A stretch of DNA of 64,000 bases from Alphaproteobacteria bacterium (GTDB lineage Bacteria; Pseudomonadota; Alphaproteobacteria; CAAGCB01; CAG-977): assembly GCA_900768845.1 (NCBI GenBank), contig CAAGEK010000051.1:86249-150248 (forward strand), given 5' to 3'. The notes beneath the pieces were generated by a model. The model was given only the letters and a program-made list of their open reading frames with translations. It searched no databases and was not told where the DNA came from. This document shows, piece by piece, positions 35,474-44,303 of this stretch (positions are counted from its first letter, which is position 1; every line of letters starts with the position of its first letter). Position numbers and translations under genes: made by a program.

Positions 35474-35917
35474 TCAAACACTGCGTGAAAGTTTCGCCAA
35501 TTCCACTTCCGCCCGCAGTTCGATGTCGTCCAGCAAAGCCGACAACGACGGATCAAGCCCTTCTTCGCGCCGTTCGCGCAACATCCGAGCCAGTTCGATC
35601 AGACGGGATTTCGGCACCGCGCCGTCCAAAATCGCCAAACGCAACTCTTCCAGCCTGTCCAACAGGGAATTGCCGCGCTCTATCGCCTTTTTGCGCCTTT
35701 TTTCGCCGCTTGTCGCATCGTTGACGGATTGCGCGGCCAACAAAGCCTCTATTCCGCCGACGACCGACGCTCCGACGGAGGCGGATGTTTCCGATACGTT
35801 GTCCGCCGCCCCCAAAAATGATGAAAAACCGACGCCGGACGCCGCCTGTGACGACGTTTTTTTCGTTCCCGAAACCGATTTGGCGGAACCCGAAGATCCG
35901 ACTTTGCCGATGCTCAC
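35474..35917 (-). CDS. fliX: Flagellar assembly regulator FliX (class II)
   Basis: 147 residues from GTG 35917, with GGAGG at the ideal distance; the TTG six bases upstream overlaps the ribosome-binding site. FliX in Caulobacter couples early basal-body assembly to the sigma-54 activator FlbD. The C-terminal half is diagnostic: LLDRLEELRLAILDGAVP, then LLDDIELRAEVELAKL. The N-terminal half is low-complexity (S, A, G, K). It is divergent from flgI, the same context as in other alphaproteobacteria. Confidence 0.88.
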   Translation of the reverse strand: MSIGKVGSSGSAKSVSGTKKTSSQAASGVGFSSFLGAADNVSETSASVGASVVGGIEALLAAQSVNDATSGEKRRKKAIERGNSLLDRLEELRLAILDGAVPKSRLIELARMLRERREEGLDPSLSALLDDIELRAEVELAKLSRSV

Positions 35918-35937
35918 GGTCAAGCCTCCTTAATATG

Positions 35938-35976
35938 AAAATGCCGGATATTATCTTATCTCTTTTCCGGCATTTT
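35938..35976 (-). promoter_or_regulatory. Inverted repeat in the fliX leader
   Basis: AAAATGCCGG and CCGGCATTTT form a perfect 10-base inverted repeat with a 19-base AT-rich spacer (GATAAGATAATAT on the fliX strand) that could hold a -10 element. It ends about 20 bases before the fliX start, so it could be an operator or a leader hairpin. Confidence 0.45.
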
Positions 35977-36085
35977 GAAAAGACGGCAAAAAATGCCCAT
36001 GCGTTTTGCCGGAGCGTCCTTTGAATATCGCACAAACGCTTTGATTCCCTGCGCTTTTACAAAAACGTCCCTTACCGCAGTTTTT

Positions 36086-36101
36086 TGGCACGGTTTTCGC
36101 A
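36086..36101 (+). promoter_or_regulatory. Sigma-54-type promoter for the flgI operon
   Basis: TGGCACG-GTTT-TCGCA matches the -24/-12 consensus TGGCACG-N4-TTGCA with one mismatch; GG and GC are ten bases apart as required. It lies 52 bases ahead of the flgI start, a suitable distance. Flagellar class II/III genes use sigma-54 with FlbD in alphaproteobacteria. Confidence 0.6.
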
Positions 36102-36152
36102 TCTTGCCTTACGGATTTTCATCTTCAATCTGTCAGCGACAAAGGCAAACGC

Positions 36153-37301
36153 ATGAAAAATTTACGCAAAGTCTTTATGAAAACGGCAAAATACGCGATC
36201 TTGTCCGCTTGCGTTTTGCTGGCGGCGTTCTTGTGTACGGCGACGCGGGCAAGCGCGAACTCCCGCATCAAAGACATTTCCGATATTGAAGGAATCCGCG
36301 ACAACCCTTTGATCGGTTACGGATTGGTCGTCGGTTTGAACGGCACGGGCGATAATATTTCCTCCATGGCGTTCACCGAAGAAAGTCTGATCGGTATGTT
36401 GGAACGTTTGGGGGTCAACACCCGCGACGGCAAAATCAAATCAAAAAACATCGCCGCCGTCATGGTGACCGGAAAACTGCCGCCTTTTGCCAGACAGGGA
36501 ACGCGTTTCGACGTGACGATCAGCGCGCTGGGAGACGCCAAAAGCCTGCAAGGGGGCGTGTTGCTGGTCACGCCGCTGGTCGGTGCGGACGGAGAGGTTT
36601 ACGCCATCGCCCAAGGTCAAGTCGCCATCGCCGGATTCACCGCCGCCGGCAATGCCCAAAGCGTCACGAAAGGCGTACCGACGACCGGACGCATTGCAAA
36701 CGGCGCGATTATCGAACGGGAAATCCAATTCGACTTCGCCGCCCAGAAATCTTTAAAAATCGCTTTAAGAAACCCCGATTTCACAACGGCGTCAAGAATT
36801 ACACAGGCCATCAATTCCTATTTGGGAACTTTGGCCGCCGCGACCATAGATTCGGGAACCGTCCGTTTGGTTCTGCCCGAAACGAAAAAAGACAACATCA
36901 TTCAGGTTCTGACCGACATAGAACAGTTGCGCGTCGAGCCCGACAATTCCGCGAAAGTCGTCATTGACGAAAAATCGGGCATCATCGTCATCGGTGAAAA
37001 CGTGCGCATCAACCCGATTGCCATCGCACAGGGAAATCTGACCATCCGCATCACCGAAACGCCTCAGGTGTCGCAACCCGCGCCGTTTTCGACGACGGGG
37101 GAAACGGTCACCGTTCCGCGTACCGACATTGACGTTGACGAAGAATCAGGCAACCGGCTGAACATTCTCAAAGGCGGCGTATCATTGCAAGAATTGGTCG
37201 ACGGGTTGAACGCACTGGGCGTCGGCCCCCGCGACATGATCAGCATTCTTCAAGCCGTCAAAGCGGCCGGAGCTTTGCAAGCGGAAATAGAGGTGATGTA
37301 A
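36153..37301 (+). CDS. flgI: Flagellar P-ring protein FlgI
   Basis: 382 residues. FlgI assembles around the rod in the peptidoglycan layer. A signal peptide (residues ~1-33, KYAILSACVLLAAFLCTATRASA region) precedes the mature start SRIKDISDIEGIRDNPLIGYGLVVGL, cut here to motifs DIEGIRDN and GYGLVVGLNGTGD. The C-terminal LVDGLNALGVGPRDMISILQ is standard. It starts the operon flgI-flgJ-like-flgN-like-flgK-flgL under the sigma-54-type site upstream. Confidence 0.97.
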   Translation: MKNLRKVFMKTAKYAILSACVLLAAFLCTATRASANSRIKDISDIEGIRDNPLIGYGLVVGLNGTGDNISSMAFTEESLIGMLERLGVNTRDGKIKSKNIAAVMVTGKLPPFARQGTRFDVTISALGDAKSLQGGVLLVTPLVGADGEVYAIAQGQVAIAGFTAAGNAQSVTKGVPTTGRIANGAIIEREIQFDFAAQKSLKIALRNPDFTTASRITQAINSYLGTLAAATIDSGTVRLVLPETKKDNIIQVLTDIEQLRVEPDNSAKVVIDEKSGIIVIGENVRINPIAIAQGNLTIRITETPQVSQPAPFSTTGETVTVPRTDIDVDEESGNRLNILKGGVSLQELVDGLNALGVGPRDMISILQAVKAAGALQAEIEVM

Positions 37302-37669
37302 TGGGCGGCATTGAAATTTCACATACTCCGGATTTTTTAAGCGCGACCGGATTCGACCGCAAAGACGCGCCGGCGGTCAAAGGCGATCCCGCCGACGAAA
37401 AAACAAAAAAAGCCGTACAGGATTTTGAAGCGTTTTTCATTTCCCAAATGTTTCAACATATGTACGAAACCGTTCCCGTCAACGAAACGTTCGGAGGCGG
37501 CAACGCGGAAAAAATCTACCGTTCCATGCTGATAGACGAGTACGGAAAAATGATGGCGCAATCGGGCGGCATCGGCATTACGAACCAAATCATGGAACAA
37601 ATGCTTCACATTCAGGAAAACGCCGCGGAAAACTCCGGCGTTTCCGACAGCAACGGAGGATTGCCATGA
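37301..37669 (+). CDS. flgJ: Flagellar rod-binding protein, FlgJ N-terminal type
   Basis: 122 residues. Corresponds to the rod-capping N-domain of FlgJ without the peptidoglycan hydrolase domain, as is usual in alphaproteobacteria (CheL/FlgJ-like). The conserved core is VQDFEAFFISQMFQHMYETV, then FGGGNAEKIYRSMLIDEYG. The start overlaps the flgI stop (TAATG). Peptidoglycan cutting would need another enzyme. Confidence 0.9.
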   Translation: MGGIEISHTPDFLSATGFDRKDAPAVKGDPADEKTKKAVQDFEAFFISQMFQHMYETVPVNETFGGGNAEKIYRSMLIDEYGKMMAQSGGIGITNQIMEQMLHIQENAAENSGVSDSNGGLP

Positions 37670-38103
37670 CCGTCATTCCGGAAAAAAAGCTGAACACCAT
37701 GCTGGCTGTCATGAGCGAGCTGTGCAAAGTGTTGAAAAAGGAAAACACCCTGTTGAAACAACAGCGTCAATCCGAAACGGCCGCTCTGGCCGAACAGAAA
37801 ACAACCGTCGTCCGTGCGTATGAACAGGCGTTTTCATACTTTGCGGAACATCCCGACATTTTGAAATCCCTGCCGGAACATCAAAAAAACGTGTTCCGGA
37901 AAGCGGCCTCTGTTCTGAACGGTTTGACACGGGAAAACGCCCGTTTGTTGAAAATCAACATTGACGCGACTTCGCGCCTGTTGGGGGCGATTGTGCAAGA
38001 CGTCAAGGAACAAAGCAAAAATACGACGCTGTACACGTCTCAAGGCGAAGTCGAAACCGATTCGGGAAATCCCGCCGCCGTGACGTTCAATCAGGTTCTA
38101 TAG
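37666..38103 (+). CDS. FlgN-like flagellar export chaperone
   Basis: 145 residues, predicted mostly helical. It overlaps the rod-binding gene by four bases and directly precedes flgK and flgL, whose products FlgN escorts to the export gate. The sequence itself (LNTMLAVMSELCKVLKKENTLLKQQ and NVFRKAASVLNGLTRENARLLK) fits FlgN in character, but the family is poorly conserved, so position carries much of the call. Confidence 0.65.
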   Translation: MTVIPEKKLNTMLAVMSELCKVLKKENTLLKQQRQSETAALAEQKTTVVRAYEQAFSYFAEHPDILKSLPEHQKNVFRKAASVLNGLTRENARLLKINIDATSRLLGAIVQDVKEQSKNTTLYTSQGEVETDSGNPAAVTFNQVL

Positions 38104-38124
38104 CAAACCGAAAGGAATCCGCCC

Positions 38125-40350
38125 ATGTCTTTATCCCTTGCCATGAACAGTGCCCTGAACGGTTTGAAAACGTCGCAAAGCGCAATCGACCTGACGTCGA
38201 ACAACATTTCAAACATCAATACGGAAGGCTACACCCGCAAAGTATACCGCCAATCGACGCTGGTACTGGCCGACGGGCGCAGTTCGGGCGCAATCAGCGC
38301 GCTCAGCACCCGCCAGATCGACGAAAATATGCTCAAGCATTTGCGCACCGAAGCCGGCACGTTGCAATATTCCTCGGTCAAATCCTATTATCTGACAAAC
38401 CTGCAAAACCTGATGGGCACGCCGACGGCTTCCGCCTCTTTGTCGCACAACTTTTCCAAAATGCAAAGCGCGTTTGAAAGTTTGGGGGTTGACGCGGACA
38501 AGTTGAACGCCCAAGGTTCAACCGTCACCTCCGTTCAAAACGCCTTGTCAAAAATCCAAAAGCTGAACACCGAAATTCAAGCCAGCCGCTTGGAAGTCGA
38601 CCGCCAACTGACGGAACTGGCGCAGGAGGCCACGGAAATTCTTGCCGAGCTTGACAAGCTGAACGACGACATCGTGCGAACGGAAGCATTGGCCGTCACG
38701 TCCAGCGACGATTTCAAAGACAGGCGCGATTTGCTGATCACCCGTTTGTCCGAGATTATGGACATTCAAACCTATGAACGTTCCAGCGGCGAAACCGTCG
38801 TTATGACGAAAAGCGGAAAACCTTTGCTGGACAAGGATCCCGTCGTCGTTTCCCATACCTCCGTTTCAAGGACGGGCAGTTTGACGACATATTCGGGCGG
38901 CCAGATCAACGGGGTGTTCGCCGGATCGTTCGACATCACCAAGGAAATCAAAAGCGGGGAAATGGCCGCGTTGATCGAACTGCGCGACAAAGGGTTGCCC
39001 GAACGCCAGAACGAATTGGACGAACTGGCTTATCACCTGACAAAGGAATTGAATCAAGTTCACAATCAGGGCGTCAACTATCCGAATATGCCTTATTCGA
39101 TGACGGGTACGCGCACATTCATCGACACGTCTTCGGCCGGTCCGGACGATCCGTTGCAACAAATCACCATTTCAAACGGCGACGTCAAAATCATCCTGTT
39201 CGACGCCGACGGAAAAGAGGCGTTCAGCGCAAGCCTGACCGCGGATTTGGGGTTTTCAAGCGGTGCGATTCACAACGCCGCCGACCATCCCGCCGAAACG
39301 GGGTCTTTGACCTCGACAATCCAATCGTGGTTGCGCACGGGGGCTCCGGGGCCTCATTTGGAAACGGCCAATGTCACCGTCAATGACGAAGGCAAGCTGT
39401 TCATCGATTTGGGCGGCAGCGAATACTCGATCGCGTTCCGTGACGAAAAATCCGTCGTCGACGGTGCCGAAGCCGGCGAAGTCACTATCGGTTTCGACGC
39501 GGACGGCGACGGGACGGTCGATAAATCGTATCAGGGATTTTCAAACTTTTTCGGATTGAACGACCTGATCGTCAAAACAAGCGAAGACGCCGTTTATGAT
39601 TCCAAAATCATCCCCTACGGCAGCCATCCGCCGTTGAAAGGGACGACGACGTTACATTTCTCCGACGCGCTGAACGGCATCGATTTCGGTTCGATAGACG
39701 TCAATGTCGGCGACGATTTGCGATCCATCGCCGATAAAATCAATTCCGACGAAAACCTGCAAGGCAAAATCGAAGCGCAATACGTTCAGGAAGGAACGGG
39801 CTACCGTCTGAGAATTGTCGATTGCAACAACATCCAGTTGGAGATCACCGAAACCGGAGCCGGCGGATTGACCGGTTTTTTGGGATTGGACGTTTCCCGC
39901 GCCGGATACGCTTCGGAGCTGACCGTCCGGCAGGACATCCTGAAATCGCCGGCGAAATTGAACACCGGAGCGGTTCAATACAGCGAGGAAGCGCAATCGT
40001 ACTTTATCAGCAACACCGACAACACGACGGCGAACGCCATGCGCGACGTGTTCACGAAAACGATCTCTTTCGACGCGGCCGGCGCGTTTTCCGGCAGGAC
40101 GGGAACCCTTGCCGATTATGCGTCTTCGATTGTCAGCGGGCTTGCCACCGATTTGAATTCCGTCAACGACACCGTTGCGTATCAATCCGATCTGGTATCG
40201 ACGATCTATTCAAAACAACAGGAAGTCAGCGGAGTAAATCTGGACGAAGAGCTGTCCAATCTGTTAATGTACGAACGTTCTTACAGCGCGGCGGCCAAAG
40301 CCATGTCCACGGCGGTGTCTTTGCTGGAAATCTTGGATAACATGATTTGA
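38125..40350 (+). CDS. flgK: Flagellar hook-associated protein 1 FlgK
   Basis: 741 residues, longer than the usual 450-650. FlgK joins hook to filament. The N-terminal helices MSLSLAMNSALNGLKTSQSA and LTSNNISNINTEGYTRK, and the C-terminal VNLDEELSNLLMYERSYSAAAK, are conserved. Between them is a variable surface region from about residue 310 to 620 with EF-hand-like DADGDGTVD. AAAGGAA precedes the start. No frameshift is seen. Confidence 0.95.
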   Translation: MSLSLAMNSALNGLKTSQSAIDLTSNNISNINTEGYTRKVYRQSTLVLADGRSSGAISALSTRQIDENMLKHLRTEAGTLQYSSVKSYYLTNLQNLMGTPTASASLSHNFSKMQSAFESLGVDADKLNAQGSTVTSVQNALSKIQKLNTEIQASRLEVDRQLTELAQEATEILAELDKLNDDIVRTEALAVTSSDDFKDRRDLLITRLSEIMDIQTYERSSGETVVMTKSGKPLLDKDPVVVSHTSVSRTGSLTTYSGGQINGVFAGSFDITKEIKSGEMAALIELRDKGLPERQNELDELAYHLTKELNQVHNQGVNYPNMPYSMTGTRTFIDTSSAGPDDPLQQITISNGDVKIILFDADGKEAFSASLTADLGFSSGAIHNAADHPAETGSLTSTIQSWLRTGAPGPHLETANVTVNDEGKLFIDLGGSEYSIAFRDEKSVVDGAEAGEVTIGFDADGDGTVDKSYQGFSNFFGLNDLIVKTSEDAVYDSKIIPYGSHPPLKGTTTLHFSDALNGIDFGSIDVNVGDDLRSIADKINSDENLQGKIEAQYVQEGTGYRLRIVDCNNIQLEITETGAGGLTGFLGLDVSRAGYASELTVRQDILKSPAKLNTGAVQYSEEAQSYFISNTDNTTANAMRDVFTKTISFDAAGAFSGRTGTLADYASSIVSGLATDLNSVNDTVAYQSDLVSTIYSKQQEVSGVNLDEELSNLLMYERSYSAAAKAMSTAVSLLEILDNMI

Positions 40351-40365
40351 TAGGAGTGCCGAAAA

Positions 40366-42810
40366 ATGACCAGAGTCCCTACAACGGCGTCTTATAACCT
40401 TTATATGTCGCGGATGAGAGCGACCCAATCCAGAGTCAACAGTGCCAGTTATCAGGCCGTCACCGGCGAAAAGTACGATTCGTACGATAAATACGGGTTG
40501 ACGACGTATCGTTTGTTAGGGTTGGAAAACGAACAAACCAACGTCGGCAAATATCTGGAAACGAATAAAATCACTCAAGTGACTTTGGAAGCGCAGGAAA
40601 AAGCCGTCAATTCCATCCGCAAGGTTTTGTTGGATTTCCGAAACGAATTGCGCGAATTTTCCGCCGACGACCTGAAAGCGATGACGCCCGATTATTCGGT
40701 CGAGCCGCCCGAAATGCCGTCCGAAGAGGATCTGGCGAACATCCAGCGCATTCAAAACGCCGCGTTTGAATCCATGAGCCAGATCGCTTATTTCCTGAAT
40801 ACGAAAGTCGACGGCGTTTATATTTTCGGCGGCGGTGAAAACAATACGCCTCCCGTCGATTTTCCCTATACGACTTTGGAAGAGTTCCAAGCCGTTTACG
40901 ACGGGAATTTTTTAACTTTTCCGACTTCGGCGACCGCCAACCTGTCTTTATCGAAAACCGGAGATTCCGTCACGGGCGGATTGACGTTCGCGCAAAATTT
41001 CTTTGAAACCGACGCCTCAAAAATGGTGCGCCCGCCCTTGAACGGAGCGGCGACGGGCGATCTGGACTTCAACGCCGCGGACAATTCCGTCACGGCGGCA
41101 AACGCGGGCGCATTTTCCGATTTCGGCGCGGGAGCCAAAATCACCCTGACGGGAACGGGGGCGAATGACGGCGTTAAAATCGTCAAATCGGTTTCTGCGG
41201 ACGGAAAGACCGTCGTTTTTGAAGACGCAACGCCGGTCGTTGACGAAAACGTTCAGGGAGCCGCCTTAAACGGCGTCGATTTTGCGTCTTCTTTGGATTT
41301 CCGCGTGGAAACCGATCCCGAAACGGATGAACCCGTTTATTCGCTGAACGGTGCGCCGGGGAGTTTTCTGGACATCAAAGCGGGCGGAAAAATAGAAATC
41401 ACCGGAACGGGGGCGAATGACGGCGTAAAAGTCGTCAAGTCCGTGTCTTTCGACGGTTCCCGCATCATTTTCGAAGATCCCGTCGTCGAAGAATCCTTGG
41501 ACGGGACGACTCCCCCCCTGACCGGCGTAACGTTCCGTCAAAGCGTAACGACGGGTACGATTTCGACGATGAAAACCGTCGGCGACGCTTTGAACACTTA
41601 CACGATTCAGGCCGGAGCGAACAACCTGACGCTTGATGCCGCGACCAACACGGTCACCGCCGCCGACGCAGACACTTTCGCCAAAATAAAAGCCGGAGAA
41701 ACCATTACGCTTGACGACGGAGCGGGCAACGTACAAACGCTATATGTGAAAAACGTTTCCGCAGACGGAAGAACGCTGAACATTTCTTCGGACACGCCCG
41801 TAACGGGAGGAACCATTACGACCGGAACGGCGACGGTTCAGACGCGTTCGGATTTGCACGGTTTCATTTCCGACACCATGCGGGGAAGCGAGTTGCAAAC
41901 GGGCGACATTTCCTTCAACAAAGCCAAAAACCAGATGTCTTCAACCGTCGTCGGAGCATTTTCCCACCTGAGCGCGGGAGGAACGGTCGTTTTAAAAGGA
42001 GCGGACGGCAATAACGGCGTAAAATACATCGAATCCGTTTCCTCCGACGGGCGCACGGTGACCTTTTCGGACGAAACCCCGCTGAACATCGATCAAACCA
42101 TCGCCAACGGAACGGGCGTGAGCATATCCAGAACCTATCCCGTCGGAACGACAATCGATTTAAGCGACGTCAGCCCCTCTTACAACGGCAAATACACAAT
42201 CACCGGAGTTTCCGAAGACGGAAACAGTTTGACCGTCAAAACGGAAAATTTCCCCGAATACGGGGATTCCGTTTCTTTTGCGGCAACAGGCATCCAATCC
42301 GTCGCCGCGGATTCGTATTATCAGGGCGGGCGGATGCAAACGACGCATCATCTGAATGAAAACGCGTCCGTCACTTTCGGTGTTTCGGGAGCCGCCGCGG
42401 GATTTGAAAAAATGTTCCGTGCCATGGGAAATATAGCTCAGGGCAATTTGTTGGATATGAGAAACCCCGAGGAAACTTTGGACGACGTTGACGAAAATCG
42501 GGCATACAACCGCGTTTCGGATTCTCTGGCGTTGTTGGACGACGCGTTGGAATCCCGTCCGAACTCCAAAGAACCCAACGGCGACATAACATCAATCCAT
42601 TATTCCGTCGTCAGCAAATTGGACATCGTCAAAGCCACGATAGACGATCAGACCGTTTTGCAAAACAGCCTGAAAAACTATATCAGCGACATAAAAACCA
42701 TTGACAAGGCTGAAGCGATTACCAATCTGTTGCAGGAATTTCAAAACCTGAACGCGTCTTATTCCGTTTTGACCCGTGTCAGCCAATTGAGCCTGTTAAA
42801 CTTTATGTAA
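40366..42810 (+). CDS. flgL: Flagellar hook-associated protein 3 FlgL, greatly enlarged
   Basis: 814 residues against about 300 for typical FlgL. The flagellin-like N-terminus (TRVPTTASYNLYMSRMRATQ) and the C-terminus (LLQEFQNLNASYSVLTRVSQ) are intact. The extra length is an insertion of about 410 residues (roughly 228-641) made of repeated beta-rich units. These would lie in the outer D2/D3-like region exposed on the hook-filament joint. It is last in the flgI operon. The insertion appears in frame with no sign of decay. Confidence 0.9.
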   Translation: MTRVPTTASYNLYMSRMRATQSRVNSASYQAVTGEKYDSYDKYGLTTYRLLGLENEQTNVGKYLETNKITQVTLEAQEKAVNSIRKVLLDFRNELREFSADDLKAMTPDYSVEPPEMPSEEDLANIQRIQNAAFESMSQIAYFLNTKVDGVYIFGGGENNTPPVDFPYTTLEEFQAVYDGNFLTFPTSATANLSLSKTGDSVTGGLTFAQNFFETDASKMVRPPLNGAATGDLDFNAADNSVTAANAGAFSDFGAGAKITLTGTGANDGVKIVKSVSADGKTVVFEDATPVVDENVQGAALNGVDFASSLDFRVETDPETDEPVYSLNGAPGSFLDIKAGGKIEITGTGANDGVKVVKSVSFDGSRIIFEDPVVEESLDGTTPPLTGVTFRQSVTTGTISTMKTVGDALNTYTIQAGANNLTLDAATNTVTAADADTFAKIKAGETITLDDGAGNVQTLYVKNVSADGRTLNISSDTPVTGGTITTGTATVQTRSDLHGFISDTMRGSELQTGDISFNKAKNQMSSTVVGAFSHLSAGGTVVLKGADGNNGVKYIESVSSDGRTVTFSDETPLNIDQTIANGTGVSISRTYPVGTTIDLSDVSPSYNGKYTITGVSEDGNSLTVKTENFPEYGDSVSFAATGIQSVAADSYYQGGRMQTTHHLNENASVTFGVSGAAAGFEKMFRAMGNIAQGNLLDMRNPEETLDDVDENRAYNRVSDSLALLDDALESRPNSKEPNGDITSIHYSVVSKLDIVKATIDDQTVLQNSLKNYISDIKTIDKAEAITNLLQEFQNLNASYSVLTRVSQLSLLNFM
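41050..42255 (+). repeat. Internal repeats in flgL
   Basis: Four or five units of about 60-90 residues each carry a hydrophobic start, a glycine-rich ITLTG or VVLKG turn, then KSVSADGKTVVF-like ending. Examples are near 41050-41260, 41360-41510, 41620-41815, 41900-42090 and a shorter one near 42150-42255. Units 1 and 2 share a 23-base identical DNA stretch around 41156 and 41404. Confidence 0.8.
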
Positions 42811-42816
42811 CCCTCT

Positions 42817-42834
42817 AAAAAAGAGAGCCGAAGC
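42817..42834. repeat. Left copy of an 18-bp direct repeat around the IS200 remnant
   Basis: AAAAAAGAGAGCCGAAGC just after the flgL stop is identical to 43322-43339. In the right copy it forms one arm of a terminator hairpin; in the left copy the second arm is missing. Confidence 0.8.
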
Positions 42835-42886
42835 AGTTTTCGCCCGATCCCAACAACGTGGCGGTTTATGTACCCCTTAAAAAGAT

Positions 42887-42912
42887 AACCACCCGCCCGT
42901 CGGGTGGTTTTT
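42887..42912 (+). terminator. Rho-independent terminator downstream of flgL
   Basis: AACCACCCG pairs with CGGGTGGTT around a five-base loop and continues into T. It lies about 75 bases beyond the flgL stop codon. Confidence 0.85.
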
Positions 42913-42949
42913 CACAGGACGGGCGTCGCCCTCATACTACCGGTTACGT

Positions 42950-43303
42950 TTACCGCGTACAACGCTCCGGCAGGTGCATTTTGTCACTTGCCTTCCGTAA
43001 GCGGAGCGGACGGGTCTGGGATGAACCGTCTTTCTTCAGCCTATTTTGTATATATTCTGCAATCTTACGGGCATTCTTTCACGCGGATAGTCCCTGCTTG
43101 CCCCTAAACTTCATGCCGCTCCGACGCTCGTAAACCGTCAAACCGCTTTTCCATTTCAGAAATCCTGCAAAGCTTGACACACTCATTCTCGGCGGTATCT
43201 CCGCCGGCATACGTTCATGAACCCGACACGCCTCCGCTTCTATTATCGTGTTTCCTTTCCTGTCGCACGGCTGTAAGCTTTCACCCCCCCCCCTGCTTGG
43301 CAC
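42950..43303 (-). pseudogene. Decayed IS200/IS605-family TnpA transposase
   Basis: On the minus strand a frame from 43303 to 43079 contains IIEAEACRVHERMPAEIPP, then MSVSSFAGFLKWKSGLTVYERR, which matches the middle of IS200 TnpA (EAE.C.DHIHM, EIPPKMSVS.FMGYLKGKSSL). A second frame, 43078-42950, continues with KNARKIAEYIQNRLKKDG, the normal TnpA C-terminus. So the gene is frameshifted or internally deleted, has lost its N-terminal part, and the HUH histidine pair is broken. It is not functional. Confidence 0.8.
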
Positions 43304-43321
43304 GGGGTTTTCGGAGGAATA

Positions 43322-43339
43322 AAAAAAGAGAGCCGAAGC
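43322..43339. repeat. Right copy of the 18-bp direct repeat
   Basis: Same sequence as 42817-42834. IS200 elements do not create target duplications, so the repeat likely arose differently. Confidence 0.8.
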
Positions 43340-43350
43340 CCTCTTTTTTT
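43322..43350 (-). terminator. Terminator of the periplasmic binding protein operon
   Basis: On the minus strand AGAGGGC and GCTCTCT pair over a TTCG tetraloop, flanked by A and T runs of seven or more. It lies five bases after the stop codon of the binding-protein gene. Confidence 0.85.
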
Positions 43351-43354
43351 CGCG

Positions 43355-44302
43355 TTACGCTTCGGGAACCGGAGCTTGCCCCGCATCGGGAGCGGGAACA
43401 TCGTTTCCGGACGGTTTGGAATAATCCAAAGGCGGTTCGTCCTTATGCAAATCGACCCATTCGTCAATCGCCGCCTGCATCATCTTTTCACGTTGGGCGG
43501 GATCTTTGAAATACGCCATGAACTTGTCCATGAACGTCAACCTGAAACGGCGGCACTTGGAACGTTTTGAAAACGCCGTGAACAATTGAACCAGACGCAT
43601 CGACTTTTCACCGATATAAACGTCTTTCCAGATTTTAAACCGTCGGGCTTCGGCAACGGCGGCATACGGGCTGGTAATCATAAAATCGGCTTCTTCGCTC
43701 ATCAGCATTTTAAACGCCGCTTCCGCCCCTTGAACGACTCTGATTTTCGTATCGGTCGGCAACAAACCGCGCATTAACGGTTCAATCCCTTCCTCTTCGC
43801 GCATGACGCCGATCAACCCGTGCAGTTCGGACGGATCGTTGACAACGATTTTTTTATTCATGCGCGACACGACAACCATGTGATTGCCGAAATACGACGG
43901 ATACAAGTAATCCAAAACGGCTTTATCGTCACCTTGGAAATATTTGGACATGATCATGTCCAGCTGGCCGTTTTTCGCGGCCAGAACCGCATCGGCGGGA
44001 GTGTCGTATTTCAAAGAGCGCAAATAAATCACGCCCATATCCTCCATCGCGCCCAAAAACGGCTTGGCAATAAACCCGTGATACGAATATTCATGAAATT
44101 TTTTCGCATTCGGATCGTACTTAATCCACAAAAACGGCGGATAATCCGTAAAACCCGCAATACGCATCGGCGCGTCGATACTGGCTTCCTTTCCTCCGCA
44201 CGTCTTTACCGGATAGGGCAGTTTCTTTTGATTTTGCTGAGCCGCCGCCGTCATCGGGCAGGCGAGGCAGACCGCCAAAAATAATGCCGTCAGTTTTTTC
44301 AT
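43355..44302 (-). CDS. Periplasmic substrate-binding protein-like protein (SBP family 3 type)
   Basis: 315 residues from the ATG at 44302, where a clean signal peptide starts (MKKLTALFLAVCLACPMTAAA); an ATG at 44311 is also possible. The mature protein has the two-lobed SBP pattern: RIAGFTDYPPFLW, AVLAAKNGQLDMIMSKYF, ELHGLIGVMREEEGIEPL, then FKMLMSEEADFMITSPY. No ABC permease or ATPase is adjacent, so it may be an orphan sensor or receptor. The C-terminal tail is rich in P and D. It begins one base after the stop of the small acidic gene upstream. Confidence 0.85.
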   Translation of the reverse strand: MKKLTALFLAVCLACPMTAAAQQNQKKLPYPVKTCGGKEASIDAPMRIAGFTDYPPFLWIKYDPNAKKFHEYSYHGFIAKPFLGAMEDMGVIYLRSLKYDTPADAVLAAKNGQLDMIMSKYFQGDDKAVLDYLYPSYFGNHMVVVSRMNKKIVVNDPSELHGLIGVMREEEGIEPLMRGLLPTDTKIRVVQGAEAAFKMLMSEEADFMITSPYAAVAEARRFKIWKDVYIGEKSMRLVQLFTAFSKRSKCRRFRLTFMDKFMAYFKDPAQREKMMQAAIDEWVDLHKDEPPLDYSKPSGNDVPAPDAGQAPVPEA

Positions 44303-44303
44303 A

